Below are positions 11,640 through 22,636 of a stretch of DNA of 64,000 bases, one piece after another. The stretch's first letter is position 1. The number at the start of each line of letters is the position of its first letter. A program made the position numbers and the translations under genes. The notes under the pieces are model-generated. The model was not told where the DNA came from, searched no databases, and saw only the letters and a list, made by a program, of their open reading frames with translations. The DNA is from Cladocopium goreaui (Eukaryota; Sar; Dinophyceae; Suessiales; Symbiodiniaceae): positions 1 to 64,000 of the forward strand of contig CAMXCT020003219.1 of NCBI GenBank assembly GCA_947184155.2, in the 5' to 3' direction.

Positions 11640-11960
11640 AGGGGTATTTTTTTTGCCTTTTTTTTCATTTTTTTTTGCTTCTGGCTTTTGGCTTCTGGCT
11701 TCTGGCTTTTGGCTTTTGGCTTCTGGCTCCTTCGGTTTCTGGCTTCTGGCTTGTATTTGCTGCATTTTGGAACCAAAATCTCTGATTTGCGTGCTATTTG
11801 CTGCAGTTTGGAGCCAATTTGCATGCCCATTTGGCTTTTGGCTTTTGGATCTTTTGGCTTTTGGCTTTGGCTTCACTTGACTCTTGGCTTTTGTTTTTTG
11901 GTTTTTGTTGTTGTTTTTTTTGCTTTGGTTTCACTTGGCTTTTGGCTTTTGGCCGCACTT
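11640..11960. repeat. TTTTGGCTTCTGGC minisatellite
   Basis: Irregular repetition of TGGCTTTTGGCTTCTGGC words, densest at 11680-11750 and 11830-11960. Open frames on both strands are low-complexity products of the repeat. Confidence 0.85.
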
Positions 11961-11989
11961 CTGTTGAATGTATGTGTAGTATTGTAGTT

Positions 11990-12400
11990 TGCATATAACA
12001 TTTCATAATTTCATAGAATACACTGCATATAAATTGCATGTAAACTGCACAGAAACTACAGTCGTAATATGAGCTTATATGCATGCTGTTGTGAGAGGAA
12101 TTGAGACCTGTTTTCAACAAGTGTCCCAACTACTTGCTGTTCATAAAATTCTTAAGACCCTATTTCAAGACACTTGTTGAACTGTTGTTCTCCAACTATA
12201 TTTGCTTGAATTGTGTTTCACAATGGTTGCATGGCAGTCAGAATTTTCCCTGTGTACCTTTGAGTTTATATGCATGCTTATCGGAGAGAAACTGCAACCT
12301 TTTTCAACATCAAGTGTCCTAACGAGCTCTTTTTTTATGTCTGAAAAAAGTATCTCAGGACACTTGTTGATTCTGGCCTCCTAGCATATCTATGTGAGTT
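11990..12400. other. No gene seen
   Basis: Two diverged copies of a segment with TGAGCTTATATGCATGC, TTTTCAACAAGTGTCC and GACACTTGTTGA are visible at about 12068-12185 and 12260-12372, suggesting an old duplication. Confidence 0.4.
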
Positions 12401-12404
12401 GATG

Positions 12405-12572
12405 TGTGTGAAATCCTAAAGAAACCCTAAATGACACCGTAAAGAAACCCTAAATGAAAGCATCAATGAAACCCTACAGAAACCGTAAATGAAACCCCTA
12501 AATGAAACGCCAAAGACATCGTAAATGAAACCCTAAATGAAACCCTAAAGAAACCCTAAATGAAACATTTTT
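12405..12572. repeat. Telomere-like CCCTAAA-containing degenerate repeat
   Basis: The unit GAAACCCTAAAT/G recurs about a dozen times with point changes. Several copies contain CCCTAAA, the complement of the TTTAGGG telomere repeat known from plants and reported for dinoflagellates. The extra GAAA spacer means it is not a simple telomere tract. Confidence 0.75.
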
Positions 12573-12629
12573 TTACATTGTTGCCTTCATTTTTCCATAG
12601 GTTTCAGTTTCTTCATTTTTACATGAACA

Positions 12630-12700
12630 ACAAAAGAACAACAAGAACAACAAGAACAACAGTAACAACAGTAACAAAGAACGAACAACAACAACACCAA
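12630..12700. repeat. AAC-rich microsatellite
   Basis: Short run of AACAACAAGAACAAC words. Confidence 0.7.
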
Positions 12701-13014
12701 GTCCAAAATCATGCAAAAGAGGGAAAACTAATGAGTAGGACTCTGATAACTTGCACGAGCTTAGCCGCTCCGGGTGATATGCGTTCACAAGGTTTATTTG
12801 ATATGTTCCAATAAAACAGCGGCCAGAATATGTAATTTCAGGTCCCAGCGGAGTAGCTACAAGTGCCCTCAGCGAGATTGGAGACTTTGGGGAACCTCCA
12901 AATTCATTCCTTTTTCTTTAAAAAGTTCCAGTAAAGAAAATGAAAATTCATTCCTTTCTCAAAAAAATGAAAAAACAATAAGTTGACAATAAAGAAGAAA
13001 CAACAAAATGAAAC

Positions 13015-15205
13015 CATATGAGTTTGGAGCGAGTTTGGAGTAAGTTTGGAGAGAGTTTGAAGTTTGAAAAACCTCCAAACTTACTCCAAACTCATTCCTC
13101 TCTTCCCAAAAAAATGTTTAAGATAACAATAAAGGGAAAACACAGAAAAAATAGAAATCATGTGAGTTTGGGGTGAGTTTGGAGAATCCCCAAACTCACT
13201 CCAAACTCATGCCCCTTTTCCCAAAAAAGTAGAATAAATAATAAATAGAAAAGCACAAAAAAAAACAGAAAAATCTGAAAACATATGAGTTTGGAGCGAG
13301 TTTGGAGAGAGTTTGGAGAATCTCCAAACTCACTCCAAAGTCGTTTGTCTTTTCCGAACAAAAATGAAAAAACAATAAAGGGAAAGCACAATAAAACATG
13401 AAATCATTTGAGTTTGGATCGAGTTTGGAGAGAGTTTGGAGAATCTCCAAACTCACTCCAAACTCATTCCTCTTTTCAAAAAAAAAGTAAAATAGAGAAA
13501 ACATATGAGCTTGGACCGAATTTGGAGTCAGTTTGGAGAATCTCCAAACTCACTCCAAACTCATTCCTCTTGTCCAAAAAAAGTAAATAACAAAAAAAAT
13601 GAAAACATATGAGTTTGGAGAGAGTTTGGAGAATCTCCAAACTCACTCCAAACTCATTCCTCTTTCTCAAATAAAACACAAGTAAAATAGAAAAAATAAA
13701 GCAGAAAAAATGAAAACATATGAGTTTGGAGTGAGTTTGGAGAGAGTTTGGAGAATCTCCAAACTCACTCCAAGATCATTCATCTTTTCAAAAAAAAGTA
13801 AAACAGAAAAACAACGAAAAAATGGAAACATATGAGTTTGGAGCGAGTTTGGAGAGAGTTTGGAGAATCTCCGAACTCACTCCAAACTCACAAAGAAATC
13901 TTTGCTTGATGTCATTTTTCACAAAAAAATGGGATTTCTCTTTTTTTTTGGAAAAAACTGGGGAAAAAAATGAGTTTGGAGAATCTCCAAACTCTCTCCA
14001 AACTCTCTCCAAACTCAAAAAAAAAATATGCGTTCACAACTTTTTTTTTGAAAAAAATATGCGTTCAACCACTCAAAAAAACTCAAAAAAAGTTGTGAAC
14101 GCATATTTTTTTGAGTTTGGAGAGAGTTTGGATGTTCTCCAAACTCATTTTTTTCCCCAGTTTTTTCCAAAAAAAAAAGAGAAATCCCATTTTTTTGTGA
14201 AAAATGACATCAAGCAAAGATTTCTTTGTGAGTTTGGAGTGAGTTTGGAGATTCTCCAAACTCTCTCCAAACTCACTCCAAACTGGCTCCAAACTCACAA
14301 AGAAATCTTTGTTTGATATCATTTTTCAAAAAAAAACAATTGAAAAAAGAGGAAAAAATGAGTTTGGAGAATCTCCAAACTCTCTCCAAACTCAAAAAAA
14401 TATGCGTTCGCAACTTTTTTTGAAAAAAATATGCATTCAACCACTCAAAAAAAAATCAAAAAAAGTTGTGAACACATATTTTCTTTGAGTTTGGAGAGAG
14501 TTTGGAGAGAGTTTGGGCATTCTCCAAACTCATTTTTTCCCCATTTGTTCCAAAAAAAGAAAGCCCATTTAAAAAAAACATCAAGCAAAGATTTCTTTGT
14601 GAGTTTGGAGTGAGTTTGGAGATTCTCCAAGCTCGCTCCAAACTCATATGTTTTCATTGGTTTTTGTTATTTCATTGTTTCTTTGGAAAAGAGGAATGAG
14701 TTTGGAGTGAGTTTGGAGATTCTTCAAACTCTCCCCAAACTCGCTCCAAGCTCATATGTTCTTTTTTTTCATCTTTTGTGGGGGGAAGAGAGGAATGAGT
14801 TTGGAGTGAGTTTGGAGTCCTCCAAACTCACTTCAAACTCGCTCCAAACTCAAATGATTTTATTTCTTAGAGGGTTGTTCCTTTATTTTTTTTTCATGTT
14901 TGTTTGGAAAAGACGAACGATTTAGGAGTGAGTTTGGAGATTATCCAAACTCTCCCCAAACTCGCTCCAAATTCATATGTTTTCATTTTTTCCGTTGTCA
15001 GTTTCTTTTCTATTTATATTTTTTTTGGACAAGAGGAATGAGTTTGGAGTGGGTTTGGAGATTCTTCAAACTCTCTCCAAACTCATATGTTTTTTTTAAT
15101 TATTTTATTTTTTCTTTGGAAAAGAGGAATGAGTTTGGAGTGACTTTGGAGATTCTCCAAACTCTCTCCAAACTCAGTCCAAACTCGCTCCAAACTCATG
15201 TTCTT
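13015..15205. repeat. Palindromic GAGTTTGGAG satellite array
   Basis: The array alternates GAGTTTGGAG tracts and their complement CTCCAAACTC, usually as GAGTTTGGAGAATCTCCAAA hairpin cores separated by A- or T-rich spacers. In the left half spacers read ATTCCTCTTTTC, then A runs, then ACATATGAG; in the right half they are the exact reverse (CTCATATGT, T runs, GAAAAGAGGAAT). The whole block is therefore roughly symmetric about 14.07 kb. Open frames repeating EFGVSLEILQTLSKL are a by-product: they appear on both strands and shift frame between units. Confidence 0.9.
13870..14300. repeat. Long hairpin inside the palindromic array
   Basis: The left arm (about 13.87-14.06 kb) includes AAAGAAATCTTTGCTTGATG, TGGGATTTCTC and TATGCGTTCACAACTT. 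The right arm (about 14.09-14.30 kb) repeats them in reverse complement: AAGTTGTGAACGCATA, GAGAAATCCCA and CATCAAGCAAAGATTTCTTT. Arms are near 200 bp, with a loop of about 30 bp around TATGCGTTCAACCACTC. A second, more diverged copy of the same hairpin follows at 14.30-14.61 kb. Confidence 0.85.
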
Positions 15206-15589
15206 TTTTTTGCTATGTCACAACCGAAAAAACTGCTAGTCCAGGAAGCCCTGCAAAGCTCAGCTAGTAATGCTTGCAGTGCTGTCTACGAACTTCTTGA
15301 GACCAGTCCGCCACGCGTGACACCGGAAAAACAGGAATTTGGACTTTGAGTGGGAAAGGGCCTGATCGATCATAGGCCTCTAGCGACCCACGAGTGGTAA
15401 GATAGTTGTGGAAATCTAAAGGTATATGAATATGTTATGGTACCTGTAAATGTATATGCATATGCTGTTTTATCGACCCCCCAAATCTTGGGTTTTACCA
15501 GTGACTACATTTTGATATTTCTGAGGGGAACCCCGCAAAACCTGACACGCTTGTACGCATATGCAAGTGGTTCCCCGGATGAACCGTGC

Positions 15590-15965
15590 AAGTTAACAAG
15601 TAGGACGGAAAAATCGATGAACAACGCTAGAAAAGCAACGGCAAATATAGAAAAACATAGAAAAAACAATGCAAAAGCGAAGAAAAAACAAGAAAAACCA
15701 TCGAAAAACTGAGGGAAACGCTAGAAAATTTTTGAAAACTATGGAAAACTGATGGAACGCGCTAGAAAATCACAGAGAACTATGTAAAATGAAGGAAAAA
15801 CGCTGGAAAACTAGCGAAAACAATTGGAACATTGATGAAAACTGCTGGAAAAACAATGAAAAAACAAGGAACCCAACCCCGAACAAAAAAAATGCAAAAA
15901 AAAATGCAAACTTAATTCCGCGCCCTTTTGGATTTCGTTCAGCACATTCCTCGCTTTTCAACATT
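15590..15965. repeat. A-rich low-complexity tract
   Basis: Repeated ACGCTAGAAAA, AACTATGGAAAACTG and similar A-rich words. Lysine/asparagine-rich frames here are compositional. Confidence 0.7.
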
Positions 15966-15999
15966 TTATCATAGGTCTCATTGCGACAATTCTTAATTT

Positions 16000-18700
16000 A
16001 TTGTCGTAATTGTCCCCACCTATTCGATGGTTTCTATGATTGAACGGGAACCTCATCAATTTTCCCATCGGCAGTTCATTGTCTTGACATTTCCCCTGAT
16101 TTTCCGGGATTTCTCCGATTCTCTCATTCCCTTTTCACTTGCTGTAGCCCAATACTGAGCTCCACGAAAACATCCCCAGTCCTTGTCCTACAGTCTCGAC
16201 ATGCGCAGGTCGAGAAGAAGAATTCCGGATCGTGTTTTTCGGATCAGTGCAAAGGCGCACGCCTTGGCCATGCAGGGTCGTCAGCCACCTATGGGAGGTC
16301 AGAGTTTGATCATCCGGGGGTTAGCATTGGAATCCAGTTCAGTTACTATCTGGTTTCCTCTGGGTATCTTTTCAGTGGCGTCATCGGATTTCCGACGTTT
16401 CTTTGTAGGAACCCACTGTCTAGACATTTGCTAGTGTTGAAAACTGCTGTTCATCTTGACAGCGCGACCCTTCTGGCGCTATCATCTTGACAGCGCACCC
16501 CACTTCCACGGTCTGAAGATCCCGATAGCAGTTTGCCGGGTCATGGGGTTCCTTTGTAGCACGGCCCACCATTGCAGCGTAAATTGATTCGTGCAGCTGT
16601 TTGCGTTGGTCACAAAGATTCCCCGCACCTGTCATGACACTTGGCATGGCTGGATTCATCAAGAGGCACCATCAATATAGCGCAGCATTGCGGAGCATGA
16701 GGAGCGGGTTGATCACCGTAAGTAAAGGGTTACTCCCACTGTGCCAAACCCGCTGCATGACGGCAGGCCCATGGCCACTTCCACGCCTCCGTCTCTTCAG
16801 CTTGAGCGCCCGAGTCGTCAAAAAGTCTTCAGACCGGAAAAAATTAATGGAGTTTCCAAGGGCATCAAGGGCCAAGGAAGAACATCCCTTCAGGGAGAAG
16901 TTGCGAACACTGGGATAGTCAGAACTGTTCTTCACTTTGCGGACGATGCGCCGCAGCAATTCGAGCAGCCTGACAGAAGTTTGCGTCCTACAATGGCAAC
17001 AATCCACGCGATCTACTGACGAAGCCAGTTGGATTCACAGCAAGCAACAGATTTCACAAACATTTTTGAATATGTTGGACCATTTGACTATGAAATGAGT
17101 CTCTGCAAGCTGTGTGTTGGGTGCATGTTGGATGTCATGTAGGTCCAGCCTGACCAGAGCTTCGCCTACTTTACACAACAGGTTGAATAAACCATTTTGT
17201 GATCCTTGATCCTTTTGTAGTTCCGTTCGGTCGAATGCTGCATTGCCGATATAGCCAGCAGATTGAAGGAAATCAGACAGTTGCGTTGGGTGGGGATACA
17301 TCCCCCTTGACAGCCTCAACATTTTTGGATTCAGAATTCAATCAGCTTGCACTGCCAAGCGCGCGTTTTGCCACTGCACCGGCCTTCCAGTCCCTGCGTC
17401 AGCCGGGATGCCCAGTCAACGTGGAACCGGTTCTACAGAGCAGGTGGTTCTACAAATGGCTGCATTGGAAAGATCGGTTGAACGATTCGGGTGGAAATCA
17501 CAGCCCTGTCGTTGATCACTTTGGAATGTAGGAGGTGCACGCATTTCCCATTTGATCACGCATGCTTCAGTGGGAACAGACGCGGAGTAATTAATCATTA
17601 CGCTTTGCGTATTGGCTGCGTATTCATCATTGAAATCCGACCAAATTTTCGAGTCAGAAAGGCAATCATTTTGAAGAGAATCAACAGAAAATAGATGAAA
17701 ATAGATGATGAAAGAATGGATGAAGCCACGCTTGTTCTGCTTGTCCTGACGGGTGGCTGCTAAGGACTGAACCCGCCAAGCAGAGCCTCCTCTTAAGCGT
17801 TTTTGCTGTCGACCTCAGCCGGAGCCCGAAACCAATTCTTGGTGCAGTCTTGACCAAATTCTTGAGACACAAAACTCAGCATTTGACGACAAACCCAGTG
17901 CTTGTCCTGACTCATGGCTGCTGCCTCGAAGTCAAGGCAAGGGCTCATTGGACCCGCCAAGAACCCATTTCGACTGTAGTTGCTGCTGGCGTCAGCCGGG
18001 GCCTGAAACAGGTTCTGTCGTGGTACAGTTTGCTCAACAGGCTTAACTTCACAGAGGGCTGAAGGGTTGCTGCCTTCACTATCCTTTAATTGACTTGCCA
18101 AATCTCTTTTCGATCGCGTTTAGGTCTCACAATGGGCTGCCGCATTAGTCGTAGAAGAACTGCCCAGGTGGAGAGAATTCCATTCAGCTCCGGGATAAGG
18201 GGTTTGGCTCAACTTACATGGGTGCACGGCATGTCTTTTTTCACGCGTCAGATCTTGAAGCCTGCACAGCAAATCAGCACACCCGAAAAAGTGTCAACAT
18301 ATTTATGATATTTTATATGATATATACTTGAAATATACACAGACATGAAGACTGATTGGTCATAGTTGTAGACATGTACGCATCTTCAAGTTTCCAACAC
18401 GTTCACTGGCGGTCGATTGTTTCCAGGACATGTTGTTCCAGACCGAGGCAGGAAACGACAGTGAATGGCACATCAAGACGAATTCCTGTAGCCGTTCAGT
18501 TGCAACTCGGTCTCAGCCTCCCAGCTTGGCAGATACCTTTCCTCCAAGTGGAGATGGACCGGCCCTTCGCATCAAGTGCAGAACAGGGAGCCAAAGTGGA
18601 GATCGAGGCTCATATCGCTGGGCACAGTTGCTTGATTTGTCTGACATTCCCATGATAATTATTTCTAAACATGGTATCTAGACTGTTCGACCGTAGAGGC
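16000..18700. repeat. Block R2, copy a
   Basis: Matches 36.7-38.75 kb and 53.9-55.6 kb in order. Shared landmarks are ATTGTCCCCACCTATTCG (16011), AACATCCCCAGTCCTTGTCC (16168), the CGATGCGCCGCAGCA stretch (16944), TCGGTCGAATGCTGCAT (17226) followed by GCCAGCAGATT, and the gene-proximal TGGGCTGCCGCATTAG (18131). Open frames in the three copies are broken differently, so I see no conserved protein except the 60-nt exon at its 3' end. It always lies upstream of a TPR gene copy and may hold that gene's promoter or decayed 5' exons. Confidence 0.7.
18548..18607 (+). CDS. 60-nt mini-exon, unit 1
   Basis: Encodes VEMDRPFASSAEQGAKVEIE and is followed by GC (GAG/GCTCAT), the usual donor type here. It is one of five in-frame copies without length change. 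This copy has lost the acceptor AG (CTCCAA before GTG instead of GCAAG before GTG), so it may be inactive. Its 36-nt partner lies 4.3 kb away because an inverted-repeat element sits between them. Function unknown. Confidence 0.4.
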
Positions 18701-18710
18701 GCGTTCCTGG

Positions 18711-18753
18711 GGTGGATTTAGTAAGGTTCTTTGTGCTGATTGAAGGTGCTTCT
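18711..18753 (+). repeat. Left terminal inverted repeat
   Basis: Pairs with 22637-22679 in reverse complement; three mismatches, all in the inner half. Confidence 0.85.
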
Positions 18754-19246
18754 GTGATGAAGTTATTGGCGTTGCTTTTATTTAGTGGGTGGTAATGTGG
18801 ATTTAAAACTGAAGAATGGTGTTCCGGATGTTTACAAATCGATCAGTTATAACTAGAAAACAAATATGACTGATGCTAAGCGTCACTGTGCAAAGATCCG
18901 ATGTGTATAGTAGGTGATTCTGGTGTTTTTGTTGTGGCACAGAGCCCCTCCCCGCTCTGCGCGGTGGCGCCCTCCACAAACTTTACAGCGGCGCCTCCCA
19001 TAAATTTTAACAAAGGAGGCAACACCTCCTTGAAAACAGGCTTGTGCGCAGGAGACCTTGCAAGGCCTTCCTTATAATGTCTGTCGAGCTATGATCAATC
19101 AATAACTTTGGCGTTACAGGAGGTTTCGATATTAAGGGCGATGTCCTCCTTGAAAGTTTCCGGGTCGTTCTCGGGGCCACTGTGTTTATGCGAAAGCGAG
19201 CAGCACCAAAGGACATTTGTTCAGCTCACATGCCTCGGTCTCGAAC

Positions 19247-19813
19247 CTAACTAGCAGAAGAACTTTGGTGAAGTCGAAACTTCATATGCACCAACAAGTC
19301 GTCCAGGCAAGCGAAACAGCCTTCGAAATGCGGCGCCTGGGGCAGCAGGTCATGAGGCATGGCGTTGATGGCGCCCAAAAGAAAAGAAGCAGCGCTATCC
19401 AACTCACCAACCTTTCCTGCAAGCAAGTCGCGCGATGTCAAAGCTGGACATTTCTCGATCTTCTCTTGCATAGGCTGGATTTGTCCAGACCTGGTGTAAA
19501 GGTGAGCGGTCCATGTACAGTCTGTGGGCTCTGTGCCAGGGCGGTCCAGCGTCATCTGAAGGATGGTCAAAAACATGATGGCACAGGCAAGCGCACATGA
19601 CCTGGTGCGGTCTTCCTTGAAGAAAGGCTGGCAAAAAATCAAAGCCTCACGAGCATTTTCCATTTCGAACGCGCTCTTCTCCTTGAGTGCTGGATCCCAC
19701 CGCAAGAAGGCTTGGACGCCCAACTGCAAGTCAGCTCTGTTGAGGACACCTTGGGACAATCTCTTCTCACCTGCTGCTGCCATGTTGCAGGTTAGACTAG
19801 TTTTGTGAGCCAA
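19247..19813 (-). CDS. Unknown protein ORF in the inverted-repeat element
   Basis: A 188-codon frame, the longest in the element, starting MAHKTSLTCNMAAAGEKRLS. It has mixed hydrophobic and charged helices (ALACAIMFLTILQMTL; DLLPQAPHFEGCFACLDDLL) and scattered Cys and His. I do not recognise it. It may be a transposase or accessory exon; no DDE triad can be assigned. A plus-strand frame overlaps but is shorter. Confidence 0.35.
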   Translation of the reverse strand: MAHKTSLTCNMAAAGEKRLSQGVLNRADLQLGVQAFLRWDPALKEKSAFEMENAREALIFCQPFFKEDRTRSCALACAIMFLTILQMTLDRPGTEPTDCTWTAHLYTRSGQIQPMQEKIEKCPALTSRDLLAGKVGELDSAASFLLGAINAMPHDLLPQAPHFEGCFACLDDLLVHMKFRLHQSSSAS

Positions 19814-19972
19814 AAAACCTGGGTCGAATGGGTCGATGTGATGGACAAAGCAAAACCGAGGTTGAATTGCATTGCGGCAATGTTCAGCACTGAATGTGCA
19901 AGCATTGTGGTAACCACGGCTAGCGCAGCTGACTCAAATGATTTTCAACAGGTCAAACTGGAAACATGCCGC

Positions 19973-20266
19973 CTATTCTTCAAAGAATGCTGTGTTGGGG
20001 CGGAGCTGCACAGCATCTTCACTCACTGCCTGCTCTTTGAAACGTCGGACATTCTCTGCATGTTTTGCCCAAACTCCACCATTCAGGCAAAGCGCCTGTG
20101 AAGACACCCCCGGGCTGCCAGAAGCCAAGTTGGCCATGAGTGCCGGGTCTTGGCTGCCATTAGCTTTCGGAGTCTTGGCGGCAGCCTTGGCAGCCTTGGC
20201 CTTGGGCTCAGCAGCTTCAGGCAACAGCTCCGCGCCTCTCTTCGCTGCTGACTTCTTGGGAGCCAT
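19973..20266 (-). CDS. Lys/Ala-rich N-terminal ORF in the element
   Basis: Starts MAPKKSAAKRGAELLPEAAE and continues with a KAKAAKAAAK tract before a normal-composition segment (NVRRFKEQAVSEDAV). The basic Ala/Pro/Lys start is like the DNA-binding tail of H1-type proteins or a nuclear-localisation region. It could be the first exon of a nuclear protein encoded on the minus strand. Low complexity makes homology unsafe. Confidence 0.35.
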   Translation of the reverse strand: MAPKKSAAKRGAELLPEAAEPKAKAAKAAAKTPKANGSQDPALMANLASGSPGVSSQALCLNGGVWAKHAENVRRFKEQAVSEDAVQLRPNTAFFEE

Positions 20267-20400
20267 GGCTACTACGCACCCACTCTGCAGAAACTCAGCC
20301 GTGGGAAGTAATAACTAAGTTGGAGGTACACTCACAGCTGGGCCAGGACTGCAAGGATCTTAAAATGTCTCCTGCTAAAATCAAGACGGTTGTACCATGC

Positions 20401-20578
20401 CATGCGTGTGACCCGTACTAAATTCGGGCCAACTGCAGCATTCAACGCGTATTTGACTGCCATGCTCGTGACCCGTACTAAATTCGGGCCAGCTGCAAGA
20501 GTCAACGCGTATTTGGCTGCCATGCTCATGACCCGTACTAAATTCGGGTCCTCTGGAGAGTTCAAAGACCAGGACTGC
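20401..20578. repeat. 60-bp tandem repeat, 3 copies
   Basis: Units begin at 20401, 20461 and 20521, each CATGC[GT]-GTGACCCGTACTAAATTC followed by GGGCC and an ACGCGTATTTG tail (the third diverges at its end). Confidence 0.9.
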
Positions 20579-20800
20579 CATGTTAGCACATGGTCAACCG
20601 TGTAAGAACACGGCGGCCAAACGCGTATTTGCCTGCCGTGCTACCACCTGGCAGACCGTGTGCTAACATGGCGCAGCCTCCTTGATAAAGAAAGGAGGCT
20701 GCCATGTTAGCACATGGTAAACCGTGTACGAACACGGCGGCCAAACGCGTATTTGCCTGCCATGCTGTACATGGTGAACACGTGCAACACATGGCGGTCG
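20578..20800. repeat. 122-bp repeat with short palindromes, 2 copies
   Basis: CCATGTTAGCACATGGT recurs at 20578 and 20700, each followed by ACCGTGTA-GAACACGG (CCGTGT and ACACGG pair) and GGCCAAACGCGTATTTGCCTG. The ACGCGTATTTG core is shared with the adjacent 60-bp units. Confidence 0.85.
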
Positions 20801-21358
20801 AACTGCTTCCTGGAAATCGTAGGGAGAGGCCTTAGTAGCGATCTTTTTTAACTCAACTTGCTGCCCGCGGAAGGCAAACATAGACAACAGGAGACTGCAT
20901 CGTCCACATCGGCTTGACAGTGACCCGGCTTGCTGTGAGAGATGACTGACTTCCATTCAGACATGGTTGGCGAGAAAAAATTCCTCAAGCGCTGGCGCTT
21001 TGCCACCGGCCATACTTTCAGCAGTGCGGTGAGCAGGCGAAGCAGCATGTTTGCGGAAACGAGCCACACGAATGTCACCACTGTTCACTTCATACCTTGC
21101 AAAGTGATGCCTGGAAACCGGAAACTTGGACATGGCTTCAGGACTCACTTCCTGAGCATCATGGCACAGTCGGCAGCCCAAGCCCCAACTGCCACTCTCC
21201 ATATTCATTTTGGCGTCCAACCATGCTAATTCTTTCTGCCATACAGGCTTATATTTCACCCATGTGCATCGAGCACATTTTGCACCTGCAGAGCAAGCTT
21301 TCACATGTGCATCATCATCATAGCCGCCAAGCGAACAGTTGCCCAACTGCTCTGACAT
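20663..21358 (-). CDS. Zinc-finger-like ORF in the element, with an in-frame stop
   Basis: The frame from 21358 reads a Cys-rich start, then WQKELAWLDAKM, WGLGCRLCHDAQ, a spacer with HHFARYEV, and FRKHAASPAHRTAESM. The order C-x2-C, basic helix, H-x6-H is that of BED/TTF-like zinc fingers at the start of hAT-type transposase proteins; that match is by eye. A TGA at 20957-20959 interrupts, but the same frame is open on to 20663 with a helical segment (LSMFAFRGQQVELKKIATKA). This suggests decay or a missed intron. It is the best coding evidence inside the element. Confidence 0.45.
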
Positions 21359-21429
21359 ACTTGCTGATCCCTAGGTTTGAGCCGGTCAAGCAGAAAGGGA
21401 AATGTATGCGGCTTGCAGCTAACAATAAT

Positions 21430-22130
21430 AATGACTGATCAACTGATAGGAAAGCCTGCCAAGCTGGCTGCCGCCATGAAAGAAATTACTGAATGACACT
21501 CAGCCACCGTTCAAAGTGACCCCTTCACCCATTTTTTCCCCTCAGCCGCGTCCCCCCTGCGGCGATGAGACGTTGATACACTCCGGACAACGGTCAGATG
21601 CGACGTCCAAAAATGATCTTCAGCAAGTATCTGAATCTCAGTCTGGGAAATAGCAGCTTCAACAGCGCAGCTCTGCTCGGATCTTTTTGGCTAACTGGCG
21701 TGTCTCCGAGTTCTCAGCTGTCAGTGTTAAACATAGGGGTTTAGTTTAGTAACAAAACTTGAGCAAAACGAGTCGAAACTTCTGGCGGCAGTCAAGATGC
21801 GCTGTTCATCAAATAGCCATGCTTGTCTTTGAGCCCACCCTGCGGAGAAGCTGCTGTTGAACCATATGGGCTGAGGTTGCTGCATCCTGCTTCCATGGCT
21901 TCTCAGAATTGCAAAACAAAGTCGACCTCTTTGGGCTCACCGGCATGAGGAGCTGGCCAAATCTTGTCGCTTGGCTCGTCTGACACATGGCTGAAAACAT
22001 TGGTTGAGAAAACGCTGCTACTGACACAGGAGACCTAAGGAGCCTCCTTGCGTGACTTCCCCCTAGTAGCTGCTGGTGTTGACCAATTGTCCAGGAAACT
22101 ATAGAAGCCTCTCTGCGCAATGAACGTGGC
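21430..22130. other. No gene seen inside the element
   Basis: A minus-strand frame at 21809-22132 is open but has no recognisable content. Confidence 0.3.
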
Positions 22131-22139
22131 AAAAAAAAA

Positions 22140-22455
22140 GAAGAAGTTCACAAAACACTTTTCTCAGGAGTGTGTACCTCCTTGGCCAAGGAAGCTTATA
22201 TGATGAATGTCAACGATCCTTGCTCAGGAGGGTGCACCTCCTTGGTCAGGACACTGATGGATAATGAAAACATGTCAATGATTGTTGCGTGCACCTCCTT
22301 GGTCCTGGTCAGGAGGTGTGATAATGAAAACTTGTGAATGAAATCCTTGCTCAGGAAGGTGTACCTCCTTGGCCAGGACAGGAAATCTGAATTCATTATG
22401 GAAACACTGGTAAATGATCTTTGCTCAGGAGGGTTTAGCCTTCGGCAAGGCATGT
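22140..22455. repeat. Subterminal repeats CTCAGGAGGGTGCACCTCCTTGG
   Basis: Five variants of a short hairpin (AGGAGG...CACCTCCTTGG) follow each other at roughly 60-80 bp spacing, separated by CATATGATGAATGTCAA- and GATAATGAAAAC-type segments. Related hairpins occur at the opposite end of the element (AAAGGAGGCAACACCTCCTT at 19012). Confidence 0.75.
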
Positions 22456-22636
22456 GACATATGAATTTACATGAGTCGATCATGGAAACAGTAACATCTA
22501 AACAAGACAAACATGTTTGAAGCAATACGTTTTCTCCAATATGTTAAATCAAGAGAGTTTTGGGCAACACATACATATCCCTGAATGACTTGTAACATAT
22601 GTTAAAAACCAACACTATAACCATGTCTTAAAACAT

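Noticed and set aside
11556..12129. Hydrophobic FWLLASGFWLLA or KAKSQKPEAKSQ ORFs
   Set aside because: Both strands of the TTTTGGCTTCTGGC minisatellite; compositional.
13020..15350. Many open frames with EFGVSLEILQTLSKL-type repeats on both strands
   Set aside because: They follow the GAGTTTGGAG satellite, exist on both strands and change frame between units; no splice-bounded coding unit.
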